Position numbers and translations under genes: made by a program. The notes beneath the pieces are model-generated. The model had not been told where the DNA came from. It saw nothing but the letters and a program-made list of their open reading frames with translations, and did no database searches. From an uncultured Flavobacteriaceae bacterium (lineage in GTDB: Bacteria > Bacteroidota > Bacteroidia > Flavobacteriales > Flavobacteriaceae), in NCBI GenBank assembly GCA_913061125.1, contig CAJXUB010000023.1, positions 1-32,872 on the forward strand: a stretch of DNA of 32,872 bases. The letters are read 5' to 3'. Of this stretch, positions 7,947 through 16,440 are shown in pieces (the first letter of the stretch is position 1; every line of letters begins with the position of its first letter).

Positions 7947-10739
7947 TCAGTGTTTTATATAATCAATCAAATGCGTGGCGGTACTGGATATTTTTGATTT
8001 TACGACCTCTTCCGGCGTTCCAGCAACAAGAAGTTCGCCGCCATTTTCGCCGCCATCAGGCCCAAGGTCGATGATAAAATCGGCCGATTTGATCAAATCC
8101 AAATTGTGTTCAATCACAATAATAGAATGCCCCCGATCAATCAGTGCATTGAAAGAATTGAGGAGTTTTTTAATATCGTGAAAATGAAGGCCGGTTGTGG
8201 GTTCATCAAAAATAAAAAGCCCCGTATCTGCAGTGTTCCCTTTCCCCAAAAATGAAGCCAATTTGATGCGTTGGGCTTCGCCACCAGAAAGGGTAGAGGA
8301 GCTTTGTCCCAATGTCACATAGCCCAAGCCCACGTCTTGGAGGGGTTGTAGTTTTTTTTCGATTTTTGAGCAATTGTGGGATTTAAAAAATTGCAAGGCC
8401 TCATCAATCGTCATTTTCAAAATGTCGTCAATGGATTGACCTTCAAATTTAATTTCCAAAATCTCATCCTTAAATCGCTTGCCTTTGCAACTTTCACATT
8501 CAAGTTTAACGTCGGCCATAAATTGCATTTCAATGGTAACTGTTCCTTCGCCTTTACAGGTTGGGCACCGTCCACCATCGACATTAAACGAAAAGTGTTT
8601 TGGTTGGTAATTTCTAAGGCGACTTAATTTTTGTTTGGCAAAAAGAGCTCGAATATCGTCGTAGGCCTTAACGTAGGTGACTGGATTGGATCGGGAGGAA
8701 CGGCCTATTGGATTTTGATCTACAAATTCTAAAAATTTTACATTAGAAAAATTTCCAGAAATGGTAGAAAATTCCCCAGGTTTTTCGCCAAAACCAACCA
8801 GCTTTTTCTGAAGGGCAGGATATAGAATTTGTTTAACTAATGTGCTTTTACCGCTTCCAGAAACTCCAGTTACTACCGTTAAACTGTTCAGAGGAAAATC
8901 GACGTCAATATTTTTTAAATTATGTGCTCTGGCACCTTCAATGGTTACGTTATATTTGGAGGTTCTGCGCTTGGACGGAAGGTCAATTTTTGAGGTCCCG
9001 CTGAGGTATTGTGCCGTTAAAGTATTTTGCTTTATTATTTCTTGAAAATCGCCTTGTGCTACCACCTCGCCTCCTAAACTACCGGCCTCTGGGCCGATGT
9101 CAATCACATGATCGGCGGCTTCCATGATGGCTTCGTCGTGTTCAACCACAATGACCGTATTGCCCAGATCTCGTAGTGCTTTCAATACAGAAATCAACCG
9201 TTCGGTATCTTTCGGATGCAATCCTATGCTTGGTTCGTCTAAAATATACATAGATCCCACCAAACTGCTTCCCAAAGAGGTAGCTAAATTGATGCGCTGA
9301 CTTTCTCCCCCAGAAAGTGTGTTTGATTTTCGATTGAGGGTTAAGTAATCCAATCCAACATCTGTTAGGAATTTAAGCCGATTTTTAATTTCTAATAGAA
9401 GTCGTTTCGCAATTTGAACCTCATAGTCGTTGAGCTTTATGGTGTCAAAAAAATCATTAAGTTTCCGTATTGGCATTTCAACCAAATCCGTGATGGATTC
9501 CCCTTGAATTTTGACATATTCGGCTTCTTTTCGCAGTCGTTTCCCATGGCATTCGTTGCATTTTGTTTTGCCTCGGTAGCGTGAAAGCATCACTCTATTT
9601 TGAACTTTATAGGCCTTAGATTCCAATTCTTGAAAAAAGGCATCGAGACCTTCAAAATACGCGTTGCCAGTCCATAGTAGTTTTTTTTGAGCAGGGCTCA
9701 GTTCGAAATAGGGTTTGTGAATGGGGAAATCAAATTTATGGCTATTGTTGACCAGCAAATCTCTAAAATACGACATGGTTTCGCCACGCCACGGAAAAAT
9801 GGCATTTTCATAAATCGAAAGAGAAGTGTTGGGAATAACCAGCGCTTCATCAATCCCAATAACATCCCCGTAGCCCTCGCATTTGGGGCAGGCCCCGTAG
9901 GGGTTATTGAAACTGAACAAATGGATGTTGGGTTCCAGAAATTTTTGTCCGTCGAGTTCAAATCGGTTGCTAAATAATTTGGAGGACGACCCTTCCATAG
10001 TATGAATTTCACATTGACCTTTGCCTTCGTAAAAAGCCATTTCAATGGCATCGGCCAGACGGTTGTAAAAATCTTCTTCGTGGCGGACAATGATGCGGTC
10101 CACAACAAGTTTCAGATGGGCGGCATTGATTTTTTTTTGTGCTACTTCATCGATGCGTTTTACATCTCCTTTCATAAGAACTCTTGCAAATCCTTGATTT
10201 TGAAGTGCTTTAAGTTTGTCTTCAATAGTACGGCCCTCTTCCATCACAATAGGGGCCACCAATAGCAGTTTTTCGCCGCTTTGTTGAGATTTGATAAAAT
10301 CCACCACATCGGAGGTGGAATCTTTTTTGACCTCTTCTCCAGAAATGGGCGAGTAGGTCTTCCCGATACGAGCATACAATAATTTTAGATAGTCGTAAAT
10401 TTCAGTAGTCGTACCAACAGTTGACCTGGGGTTTGTCGAGTTTACCTTCTGTTCAATGGCCACCGCTGGGGCTATCCCTTTGATGTATTCGACTTGTGGT
10501 TTTTGTAACCGCCCTAAAAATTGGCGGGCATAGCTTGATAAACTTTCCACATACCGCCGTTGCCCTTCGGCATACAAGGTGTCAAACGCTAAACTGGATT
10601 TTCCAGAACCTGAAAGTCCCGTTATAACAACGAGTTTGTTTCTTGGAATGGCGACATCAATGTTTTTTAGATTGTGCAATTTAGCCCCCTTGATAAGGAT
10701 GTAGTCTTTTGGATTTAATTTTGAAAAAGGTTTAGCCAT
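7947..10739 (-). CDS. uvrA: Excinuclease ABC subunit UvrA
   Basis: The 930-residue DNA-damage recognition ATPase of nucleotide excision repair. Two ABC modules are visible: Walker [11 protein letters not shown] near residue 43 and [10 protein letters not shown] near residue 630, with signatures LSGGESQRI near 485 and LSGGEAQRI near 820. A CxxC..CxxC zinc site (CPTCKGEG ... CESCKGKR, about residues 730-760) is intact. The first zinc module keeps only one CxxC (CPKC), the other pair being replaced. ATG at 10739 is chosen; an in-frame GTG at 10745 falls on a TAnnTTTG box. Monocistronic, divergent from the sigma-factor gene. Confidence 0.97.
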   Translation of the reverse strand: MAKPFSKLNPKDYILIKGAKLHNLKNIDVAIPRNKLVVITGLSGSGKSSLAFDTLYAEGQRRYVESLSSYARQFLGRLQKPQVEYIKGIAPAVAIEQKVNSTNPRSTVGTTTEIYDYLKLLYARIGKTYSPISGEEVKKDSTSDVVDFIKSQQSGEKLLLVAPIVMEEGRTIEDKLKALQNQGFARVLMKGDVKRIDEVAQKKINAAHLKLVVDRIIVRHEEDFYNRLADAIEMAFYEGKGQCEIHTMEGSSSKLFSNRFELDGQKFLEPNIHLFSFNNPYGACPKCEGYGDVIGIDEALVIPNTSLSIYENAIFPWRGETMSYFRDLLVNNSHKFDFPIHKPYFELSPAQKKLLWTGNAYFEGLDAFFQELESKAYKVQNRVMLSRYRGKTKCNECHGKRLRKEAEYVKIQGESITDLVEMPIRKLNDFFDTIKLNDYEVQIAKRLLLEIKNRLKFLTDVGLDYLTLNRKSNTLSGGESQRINLATSLGSSLVGSMYILDEPSIGLHPKDTERLISVLKALRDLGNTVIVVEHDEAIMEAADHVIDIGPEAGSLGGEVVAQGDFQEIIKQNTLTAQYLSGTSKIDLPSKRRTSKYNVTIEGARAHNLKNIDVDFPLNSLTVVTGVSGSGKSTLVKQILYPALQKKLVGFGEKPGEFSTISGNFSNVKFLEFVDQNPIGRSSRSNPVTYVKAYDDIRALFAKQKLSRLRNYQPKHFSFNVDGGRCPTCKGEGTVTIEMQFMADVKLECESCKGKRFKDEILEIKFEGQSIDDILKMTIDEALQFFKSHNCSKIEKKLQPLQDVGLGYVTLGQSSSTLSGGEAQRIKLASFLGKGNTADTGLFIFDEPTTGLHFHDIKKLLNSFNALIDRGHSIIVIEHNLDLIKSADFIIDLGPDGGENGGELLVAGTPEEVVKSKISSTATHLIDYIKH

Positions 10740-10744
10740 TGGCA

Positions 10745-10752
10745 CAAAAATA
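10745..10752 (-). promoter_or_regulatory. Possible -7 box of uvrA
   Basis: On the minus strand TATTTTTG matches TAnnTTTG directly before the ATG at 10739, implying a nearly leaderless message. No good -33 box is seen, so this is tentative. Confidence 0.35.
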
Positions 10753-10830
10753 AGGGGCTAAGATACCATTATTGCAGCGTGAAAAAAAGCGGATTAACGT
10801 CTCATTAAGATTAAAAAAAAATATAAAAAA

Positions 10831-10862
10831 TTGGAATTTTAAGATTTATGGTATTATATTTG
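10831..10862 (+). promoter_or_regulatory. Promoter of the sigma-factor gene
   Basis: TTG at 10831-10833 and TATATTTG at 10855-10862 with a 21-nt gap fit the Bacteroidota -33/-7 arrangement. The predicted leader is about 90 nt, long for this window, which leaves room for 5' UTR control. Confidence 0.55.
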
Positions 10863-10955
10863 AATTGTAATCAAAAAACATATGCTTATTGAATAACATT
10901 ACGATTTAAATAATTTTAACTCAGCACTTTAAGTGCAATTAAAACAAGTAATGTT

Positions 10956-11540
10956 ATGAAATCTACCCCAATAAGCGATGCTCAGCTCGTTAACAATTAC
11001 ATCAATGGCCAAGAAAGTGCGTTGTCTGTACTTATCAATAGACACCAACAGCGGCTTTACGGGTTTATTTTTTCAAAAATTCAAAATAGAGATGCTACGG
11101 AAGATGTTTTTCAGGACACTTTCATCAAAGTCATTCGTACTTTGAAACGGGGCAGTTATAACGAGCAAGGTAAATTTTTGCCGTGGGTCATGCGTATTGC
11201 ACACAATTTAATTATCGATTATTTTAGGAAAAACAACCGCATGCCTAAATTTAATAACCGCGGTGATTTTGATATTTTTGATGTCCTTTCCGATGGCACA
11301 GCGAGTATAGAATCTCAAATTGTAAACGGACAAATAGCCAATCACTTGCGAGTATTGTTAGAAGAGCTGCCTTCAGAACAAAAAACCGTCATTAAAATGC
11401 GGATGTATCAGGATCTGAGTTTTAAGGACATTTCTGAGCAAACTGGAGTTAGCATTAATACGGCACTGGGTCGAATGCGTTACGGTTTAATCAATCTCCG
11501 AAAAATGATTGATAAACACAATATTAGTTTAACGAATTAG
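10956..11540 (+). CDS. RNA polymerase sigma-70 family (ECF-type) factor
   Basis: A 194-residue two-domain sigma factor. Region 2 is seen at about residues 25-95 (ATEDVFQDTFIKVIR, then GKFLPWVMRIAHNLIIDYFRK). Region 4 is at about residues 135-185 with a helix-turn-helix (LSFKDISEQTGVSINTALGRMRYG). No anti-sigma gene follows; instead a 47-residue ORF and a terminator follow directly. Its own gene has a housekeeping-type promoter. The compact two-domain form and the sequence resemble a conserved flavobacterial sigma factor. Its regulon is unknown. Confidence 0.92.
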   Translation: MKSTPISDAQLVNNYINGQESALSVLINRHQQRLYGFIFSKIQNRDATEDVFQDTFIKVIRTLKRGSYNEQGKFLPWVMRIAHNLIIDYFRKNNRMPKFNNRGDFDIFDVLSDGTASIESQIVNGQIANHLRVLLEELPSEQKTVIKMRMYQDLSFKDISEQTGVSINTALGRMRYGLINLRKMIDKHNISLTN

Positions 11541-11606
11541 ACATCTGTAAAATAAATTAAGAAATTGGGCGTTAGTAAAGTAAAGAACCACTAAAACACA
11601 ACGCCA

Positions 11607-11750
11607 ATGGCACAACTTTACACAGAAAATCCCTTAAATTCCGAACAACTTATCCCACGAAACGAAACGATTCGTTTTTTGTTAGATTATTCTAAAGCGC
11701 TTTATGTCGTGGAGATTGACAGTCAAAAATTGGACTGCCTCTTAAACTAA
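11607..11750 (+). CDS. 47-residue conserved-looking small protein after the sigma factor
   Basis: ATG at 11607 to TAA at 11750 encodes 47 residues: an acidic, non-membrane peptide starting MAQLYTENPLNSEQL, then a hydrophobic segment RFLLDYSKALYVVEID and a C-terminal CLLN. It is shorter than most annotation cut-offs. Support: it begins 66 nt after the sigma stop on the same strand, ends 11 nt before a strong terminator, and I recall similar small ORFs (N-terminal ENPL, central FLLxYSKxL) behind this sigma factor in other flavobacteria. A role in modulating the sigma factor is inference from position only. Confidence 0.65.
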   Translation: MAQLYTENPLNSEQLIPRNETIRFLLDYSKALYVVEIDSQKLDCLLN

Positions 11751-11761
11751 ACTTTGACGTT

Positions 11762-11811
11762 AAAAACCCTGGGTAGTGGATTATTATAGCCACAACAAAC
11801 TCAGGGTTTTT
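11762..11811. terminator. Bidirectional terminator overlapping the end of nth
   Basis: AAAAACCCTG (11762-11771) pairs with CAGGGTTTTT (11802-11811), with an inner GTGG/CCAC pairing. It ends the sigma/small-ORF transcript on the plus strand and nth on the minus strand. The nth stop codon (11801-11803) and last codons lie inside the right arm. Confidence 0.85.
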
Positions 11812-12460
11812 GTTGTTTGTTGTAAGCCCTAATAACCGATTTTCGGCCAATGGTTTTGGTAATAATGTCCTGATCTAAATTCCAACCTCGGGCGGGGGAG
11901 TATTCGCGGCCATACCAAATGATTTGTAAATGCAGATCGTTCCAAAGTTCTTTTGGAAACAACCGCTTGGCGTCTTTTTCGGTTTGAGCAACATTTTTGC
12001 CATTACTCAAATTCCATCTGTACATTAATCTATGTATATGGGTATCCACTGGAAATGCCGGTACACCAAACGCTTGAGCCATCACCACACTGGCCGTTTT
12101 ATGCCCCACAGCAGGAAGGGCTTCCAAGGCCTCAAAACATTGGGGCACCTCGCCGTTGTGTTGTTCGATGAGTATTTTGGACAATCCATAAATCCCCTTA
12201 CTTTTCATGGGGGATAAGCCGCAGGGCCTAATGATGGCCTTAATCTCCTCAACAGACATTTTAATCATATCATAAGGGTTATCGGCTTGGGCAAACAGCA
12301 ACGGGGTAATTTGATTGACACGAACATCGGTACATTGAGCCGATAGTAAGACCGCAATCAGTAAGGTGTACGGGTCTTTATGATCCAAGGGGACTGGAAT
12401 ACTGGGGTATAAATTATTTAAGGTTTTTATAACAAAATTTACCTTTTCCGTTTTGGTCAT
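11801..12460 (-). CDS. nth: Endonuclease III (DNA glycosylase/AP lyase) lacking the Fe-S cluster cysteines
   Basis: A 219-residue base-excision repair enzyme that removes oxidised pyrimidines. Early motif LLIAVLLSAQCTDVRVN matches the family. The helix-hairpin-helix LPAVGHKTASVV holds the catalytic Lys, and FPVDTHIHRL the catalytic Asp. In the Escherichia coli enzyme the C-terminus carries C-x6-C-x2-C-x5-C binding [4Fe-4S]; here the same region (QIIWYGREYSPARGWNLDQD) has no cysteine at all. The fold otherwise looks complete. It is divergent from bcp with only 33 bp between start codons. Confidence 0.95.
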   Translation of the reverse strand: MTKTEKVNFVIKTLNNLYPSIPVPLDHKDPYTLLIAVLLSAQCTDVRVNQITPLLFAQADNPYDMIKMSVEEIKAIIRPCGLSPMKSKGIYGLSKILIEQHNGEVPQCFEALEALPAVGHKTASVVMAQAFGVPAFPVDTHIHRLMYRWNLSNGKNVAQTEKDAKRLFPKELWNDLHLQIIWYGREYSPARGWNLDQDIITKTIGRKSVIRAYNKQQKP

Positions 12461-12465
12461 AAGTT

Positions 12466-12473
12466 TATCTTTG
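12466..12473 (+). promoter_or_regulatory. -7 box of bcp in the 33-bp nth/bcp gap
   Basis: TATCTTTG is a perfect TAnnTTTG. It sits 20 nt before the chosen ATG at 12494, so the -33 region must lie within the nth coding start. An in-frame GTG at 12473 overlaps the box, supporting the downstream ATG. Confidence 0.55.
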
Positions 12474-12493
12474 TGGTATCAAATATACTAAAT

Positions 12494-12946
12494 ATGACAG
12501 CATTACAAGTCGGAGACAAAGCCCCTAGTTTTTCAAGTATTAATCAAGATGGTGCCCCCGTTAATTTATCAGATTTTAAGGGTAAAAAACTAGTCTTATT
12601 CTTTTATCCCAAAGCGAGCACCCCTGGATGTACTCTGGAGGCATGTAATTTAAGCGATAACTACAGCCGTTTTGTGGCCGCTGGGTATGATGTTTTGGGA
12701 GTTAGTGCCGACAGCCCAAAGCGCCAGTCTAATTTTAAAAATAAATACGAATTTCCGTACGATTTGTTAGCAGACGAAGATAAAACTGTAATAAATGCTT
12801 ATGGAGTTTGGGGACCAAAAAAATTTATGGGTCGCGAGTACGACGGAATCCACAGAACGACGTTTGTAATTGATGAAAACGGAACCATCCAGGAGGTTAT
12901 CACAAAAGTGAAAACCAAAGAACATACCTCACAAATTTTGAAATAA
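12494..12946 (+). CDS. bcp: Thioredoxin-dependent thiol peroxidase, Bcp/PrxQ type peroxiredoxin
   Basis: 150 residues, the usual Bcp length, from ATG at 12494 (MTALQVGDKAPSF). The peroxidatic cysteine lies in FFYPKASTPGCTLEACNL, the PrxQ-type motif in which the resolving cysteine follows five residues later (C-x4-C). The conserved late motif GIHRTTFVIDENG is present. It reduces hydroperoxides in the cytoplasm with electrons from thioredoxin. It converges with the downstream gene with a gap of 6 bp and no visible terminator. Confidence 0.95.
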   Translation: MTALQVGDKAPSFSSINQDGAPVNLSDFKGKKLVLFFYPKASTPGCTLEACNLSDNYSRFVAAGYDVLGVSADSPKRQSNFKNKYEFPYDLLADEDKTVINAYGVWGPKKFMGREYDGIHRTTFVIDENGTIQEVITKVKTKEHTSQILK

Positions 12947-12952
12947 GAGGCG

Positions 12953-14407
12953 TTAGCTTTTGGTTTCGATTTCTTTTTCCTTATAACCAAAAAGGTGTTG
13001 TTCCTTAATCATATTAGACACTACAGAGGGCAGTAGAGGTTCCCAGCCCTCTTCGCCAGAGGCAATCATTTTAAGTACTTTTCTGGAAAAAATATTCAAA
13101 ATTTCTGGTCGGTAATTTTGGATATCAACCAATTTACCAGTGTATTTAAAGAATTTATACAACTCCTTCATTCTGGGGTGAACTTTAAGGTTATCGCTGG
13201 TAATGAGTTCACCATCCACGCCAAGCATGGGGTAGAGGTACACCTTAAGATCTTTGTGAAATAATTTGCCAAATGCTTCTAAAATTCCACCACTGAGGTG
13301 GCGGTAGTATTTTTCGTCAAAAATATCAATGAGGTTATTGACCCCCATAGATAGGACCATACGCTTTTTGGAATAGAGACTAAAATATTCGACCAATTTG
13401 TAATACTCTTGAAAGTTCGAAATAAGCACAGTCTGACCCAATGAACACAACAACCGCGCCCGATCCATAAAATCTTGTTCGTCAATTTCTCCACCTGAAG
13501 CACGAAGGTTTGATAGCGTAATTTCAAAAACAACTTGTGTTTTTTCAGGATCAACTTTGTTTTCCTTTTTAAACATTTCAAAGGAATTTTCGTACATGTC
13601 CACATTCACTCGAGTCACTGGTCTAAAACTTCCACGAAAGGCCAAAATATTTTTTTTGTAAAGAACCCGAGCCGGAAGAACGTTGTTACCATCGGGGGCA
13701 AACATGACGGCATCTGTCATGCCATTTTTAACCAGTTGCAAACTCATCAATCGGTTATCAATCTCCTTAAAAACCGGCCCGGAAAAATTGATGGTATCAA
13801 TTTCCAACTGATCTTTGCTCAAGTGATCGTACAAATAACGCAAGAGTTTTTTGGGTTGATTGTGCTTGTAAAAAGCACCGTAAATGAGATTAGTTCCTAA
13901 TTTGCCCAAGGTTTCCTGTTGCAACCGAGCGTCGTTTTCTTTAAAACGAACATGCAAAATAATTTCGTTGTAAGCTTCGTTAGGGTCAATTTGGTATTTA
14001 ATTCCAACCCAACCGTGGCCTTTGTAGCGTTTTGCAAAATCGATGGTCGTTACAGTGTTGGCGTAACTAAAAAACATTTTATTGGGGTGATCCTCTCTAG
14101 AAATTCGATCTTCGATAAGCTGCACCTCATGAGCCAGCATCTTCCGAAGTCGGTTTTCGGTAACATAGCGCCTGTCGTCCTCAATGCCATATATTGCATC
14201 ACTAAAGGATTTATCATAAGCCGACATGGCTTTCGCTATGGTTCCCGAAGCACCACCAGCGCGAAAAAAATGCCGGACCGTTTCTTGTCCAGCTCCAATT
14301 TCGGCGAAAGTTCCATAAATATTTTCGTTGAGGTTAATCCGTAAAGCTTTGTCCTTCAGAGACGGTACGCTCTTGATTTGAGCATCTCCTTTGAGTGTTA
14401 TTTCCAT
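12953..14407 (-). CDS. Conserved 484-residue cytosolic protein of unknown function
   Basis: No signal peptide or membrane segment. Well-formed conserved-looking blocks include YGTFAEIGAGQETVRHFFRAGGASGTIAKAMSAYDK (within about residues 30-67), YVTENRLRKML, GWVGIKYQ and the C-terminal half with MDRARLLCSLGQTVLISNFQEY and SMGVNNLIDIFDEKYYRHL. I recognise it as a strongly conserved bacterial family whose members carry unsupported names in databases (I recall nicotinate-nucleotide adenylyltransferase and TonB receptor labels); neither the barrel nor a nucleotidyltransferase HxGH motif is visible. Single gene with its own promoter, divergent from the MBL-fold gene. Confidence 0.8.
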   Translation of the reverse strand: MEITLKGDAQIKSVPSLKDKALRINLNENIYGTFAEIGAGQETVRHFFRAGGASGTIAKAMSAYDKSFSDAIYGIEDDRRYVTENRLRKMLAHEVQLIEDRISREDHPNKMFFSYANTVTTIDFAKRYKGHGWVGIKYQIDPNEAYNEIILHVRFKENDARLQQETLGKLGTNLIYGAFYKHNQPKKLLRYLYDHLSKDQLEIDTINFSGPVFKEIDNRLMSLQLVKNGMTDAVMFAPDGNNVLPARVLYKKNILAFRGSFRPVTRVNVDMYENSFEMFKKENKVDPEKTQVVFEITLSNLRASGGEIDEQDFMDRARLLCSLGQTVLISNFQEYYKLVEYFSLYSKKRMVLSMGVNNLIDIFDEKYYRHLSGGILEAFGKLFHKDLKVYLYPMLGVDGELITSDNLKVHPRMKELYKFFKYTGKLVDIQNYRPEILNIFSRKVLKMIASGEEGWEPLLPSVVSNMIKEQHLFGYKEKEIETKS

Positions 14408-14436
14408 CTTTACTTGTTGTAGTTTTTGAGTTATTA

Positions 14437-14466
14437 CAAAGGTAGAATTTTACTCAAGTTTACAAA
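14437..14466 (-). promoter_or_regulatory. Promoter of the 484-residue protein gene
   Basis: On the minus strand TTTG (14466-14463), an 18-nt spacer and TACCTTTG (14444-14437) closely match the Bacteroidota TTTG-N19-TAnnTTTG consensus, 30 nt before the ATG at 14407. This is the clearest -33/-7 pair in the window. Confidence 0.65.
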
Positions 14467-14477
14467 AAAAATTACGT

Positions 14478-14485
14478 TATTTTTG
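14478..14485 (+). promoter_or_regulatory. -7 box of the MBL-fold gene
   Basis: TATTTTTG matches TAnnTTTG 17 nt before the TTG start at 14503. It overlaps the upstream region of the divergent promoter at 14437-14466. Confidence 0.5.
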
Positions 14486-14502
14486 TATAAAATCAAAGCA
14501 AT

Positions 14503-15270
14503 TTGAAAGTCACATTTTTAGGGACAGGAACATCGCAGGGCATTCCAATTATCGGAAGCGATCACCCTGTTTGCCTGAGTGATAACCCAAAAGACAAGCG
14601 CCTTCGAGTGTCCGTTCTTTTGGAGTGGGATGATTTGACTATTCTTATCGACTGTGGGCCAGATTTTAGACAGCAACTACTGCGCACTACTTGCACCCAA
14701 ATTGATGCGGTTTTGTTTACGCATGAGCACAGCGATCATACCGCTGGGTTGGACGATTTGAGACCGTTTTATTTTCGTCAAGGAAACATTCAAACCTTTG
14801 CCCATCAGCGGGTTATAGAGGCGCTTAACACTAGATTTGGGTACATTTTTGAAACAAAAAACAAATATCCCGGTGCGTTGACTTTGGATGTGCATCCTAT
14901 TTCAAATCGCCCTTTTTTAATTCAAAATAAAAAGATAACGCCCATTGAAGTTTTTCATCACAAACTTCCAGTTTTTGGATTTAGAATAGAAAATTTTGCC
15001 TACATCACTGATGCCAAAACGGTTCCAGATCAAGAAATAGAAAAGTTGAATGGACTAGACGTTTTAGTGATCAATGCCTTACGAAAAGAATCTCATATCT
15101 CTCATTTTAACCTTGAAGAAGCCTTGGCTTTTGTTGAGCGTGTTGGTCCAAAAAAAGCGTATTTGACCCACATCAGCCACCATATGGGGTTTCACGAGGA
15201 GGTTCAGGCCAATTTGCCAAAACATGTTTTTTTGGCCTACGATGAATTAGAACTAACAATTGAACCATGA
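14503..15270 (+). CDS. MBL-fold metal-dependent hydrolase, PhnP-like
   Basis: A 255-residue metallo-beta-lactamase-fold enzyme starting at TTG 14503; no ATG is available and MKVTFLGTGTSQGIP is the canonical N-terminus. The metal ligands are in THEHSDHTAGLDD (HxHxDH) near residue 75, with further His/Asp in ITDAK and LTHISHHMGFHEE. It resembles the PhnP-type phosphodiesterase group that acts on cyclic phosphates; the real substrate is not known. Its stop overlaps the next ATG by 4 nt (ATGA). Confidence 0.9.
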   Translation: MKVTFLGTGTSQGIPIIGSDHPVCLSDNPKDKRLRVSVLLEWDDLTILIDCGPDFRQQLLRTTCTQIDAVLFTHEHSDHTAGLDDLRPFYFRQGNIQTFAHQRVIEALNTRFGYIFETKNKYPGALTLDVHPISNRPFLIQNKKITPIEVFHHKLPVFGFRIENFAYITDAKTVPDQEIEKLNGLDVLVINALRKESHISHFNLEEALAFVERVGPKKAYLTHISHHMGFHEEVQANLPKHVFLAYDELELTIEP

Positions 15271-15455
15271 AATCAAAATTTCTCACTTACGCCTTGCTAT
15301 TTGCCTTGTTACTAATTTTATTTCAATACATCAATTCCAAGCAGATTATTGATAAATACGAAGGTGATATCAAATATTACAAGGTAAAAATTGAAGCTCT
15401 TCAATTGGAAAATGAGGCTTTACAGACAGAGTTGAAATCGTTAAAATCGAACTAA
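15267..15455 (+). CDS. Small membrane-anchored coiled-coil protein
   Basis: 62 residues: an N-terminal transmembrane helix (about 5-22, LTYALLFALLLILFQYI) followed by a charged heptad-like stretch (KYYKVKIEALQLENEALQTELKSLK), a short coiled coil. The layout recalls DivIC/FtsL-type proteins in miniature, but the length is too short to claim it. Translationally coupled to the MBL-fold gene by ATGA. Its TAA overlaps the stop of the convergent esterase gene. Confidence 0.7.
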   Translation: MKSKFLTYALLFALLLILFQYINSKQIIDKYEGDIKYYKVKIEALQLENEALQTELKSLKSN

Positions 15456-16108
15456 ATTCGTTCTTCCAACCACCGTTTAAACTCGAAGAAATTTTGGGGC
15501 GATACGCCGTGGCCAACTGGAAATTCGTTGTAGTGGTGTCTGACGCCAAATTCGTTTAAAATCTTAGGAGTTTTACGCGCCCAATCCACAGGAATTACCT
15601 GATCAGCATTGCCGTGAGAGCAATAAAAGTCCAAATGAAAAAAATCTTCTTTTGGCAGAGGTTTTTCTAAAAATTCTTCACACAAATAGCCGCTTAATCC
15701 GATGATGTTTTTAAATCGTTTTGGATGATTTAGGGCCAAAGCCATACTCAAAATACACCCCTGGCTGAATCCCAAAAGATTGACATTTTTTGAATCTAAA
15801 TGGTATAAATCGCAAGCTTTTTCAACACAATCTAAAATCGTTTTCATGGAAGTTTTGGCTTGGTTTACATCGTTCCATTTATTTTGTTCAGCATCAAAAT
15901 TGATGGCATACCACGCATAACCATAGGGTGAAAGTGGGTGAGGCGCACGCAACGATAAAATGAATAATTTTTCGGGCAACTCTTGAGCGAAACTAAACAG
16001 GTCATTTTCGTCACTTCCATAACCGTGTAACAGAACAAGCAGAGGGGCATTTTGTTTAAGAATTGATGGCCGTATCACGGCCGAAAGTTGGAGGTTATTT
16101 TCTTCCAT
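15452..16108 (-). CDS. Alpha/beta hydrolase, phospholipase/carboxylesterase type
   Basis: 218 residues with all parts of the catalytic machinery: an oxyanion-hole segment LLHGYGSDENDL near residue 27, nucleophile elbow GFSQG near 113, Asp in GNADQVIPVDWA near 165, and His in FPVGHGVSP near 200. This is the small cytosolic carboxylesterase group (YpfH/Est-like). The substrate is unknown. Its ATG directly follows the stop of the upstream membrane-protein gene with no gap. Confidence 0.9.
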   Translation of the reverse strand: MEENNLQLSAVIRPSILKQNAPLLVLLHGYGSDENDLFSFAQELPEKLFILSLRAPHPLSPYGYAWYAINFDAEQNKWNDVNQAKTSMKTILDCVEKACDLYHLDSKNVNLLGFSQGCILSMALALNHPKRFKNIIGLSGYLCEEFLEKPLPKEDFFHLDFYCSHGNADQVIPVDWARKTPKILNEFGVRHHYNEFPVGHGVSPQNFFEFKRWLEERI

Positions 16109-16423
16109 TTACTTAATATTTTTAAACAGATTTTGGTAAAATTTCCCCACCAATGGTACAGGAACCATTTGTCCAGACAAGGCCGTTGCAATGCCATAAA
16201 AAATTAATACTGCAAAGCACCCCCAAAATGAGAGCGTAATCATCCAACTGTCAAAACTTCCTACAAAATATCCGAGAAGAAAAAAACTCAACCATAAGCC
16301 CAACGATTGTCGGATGTGAAAATATACAAAAGAATTTTTATGTTGATTGTTGTTCAGATAGGCCACTAGCAATCCGATGAGGTACAGGTAACTCACAAAA
16401 GCCATTATTCTTTCAGATTTCAT
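16109..16423 (-). CDS. Small polytopic membrane protein, Tic20/DUF4870-like
   Basis: 104 residues with three to four hydrophobic helices; the motif FVYFHIRQSLGLWL matches the H-x-R-Q-S segment typical of Tic20/DUF4870-like small membrane proteins. No enzymatic motif is seen. It is in a tight minus-strand run between the dihydroorotase-like gene (17-bp gap) and the esterase (no gap). Confidence 0.7.
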   Translation of the reverse strand: MKSERIMAFVSYLYLIGLLVAYLNNNQHKNSFVYFHIRQSLGLWLSFFLLGYFVGSFDSWMITLSFWGCFAVLIFYGIATALSGQMVPVPLVGKFYQNLFKNIK

Positions 16424-16440
16424 GATGCGATTTATTTGGG

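Noticed and set aside
9698-10108. 136-residue minus-strand frame inside uvrA
   Set aside because: Out-of-frame shadow of a clear uvrA reading frame on the same strand.
10740-10745. GTG start for uvrA
   Set aside because: Falls on the proposed -7 box; ATG at 10739 gives the expected MAKPFSK N-terminus.
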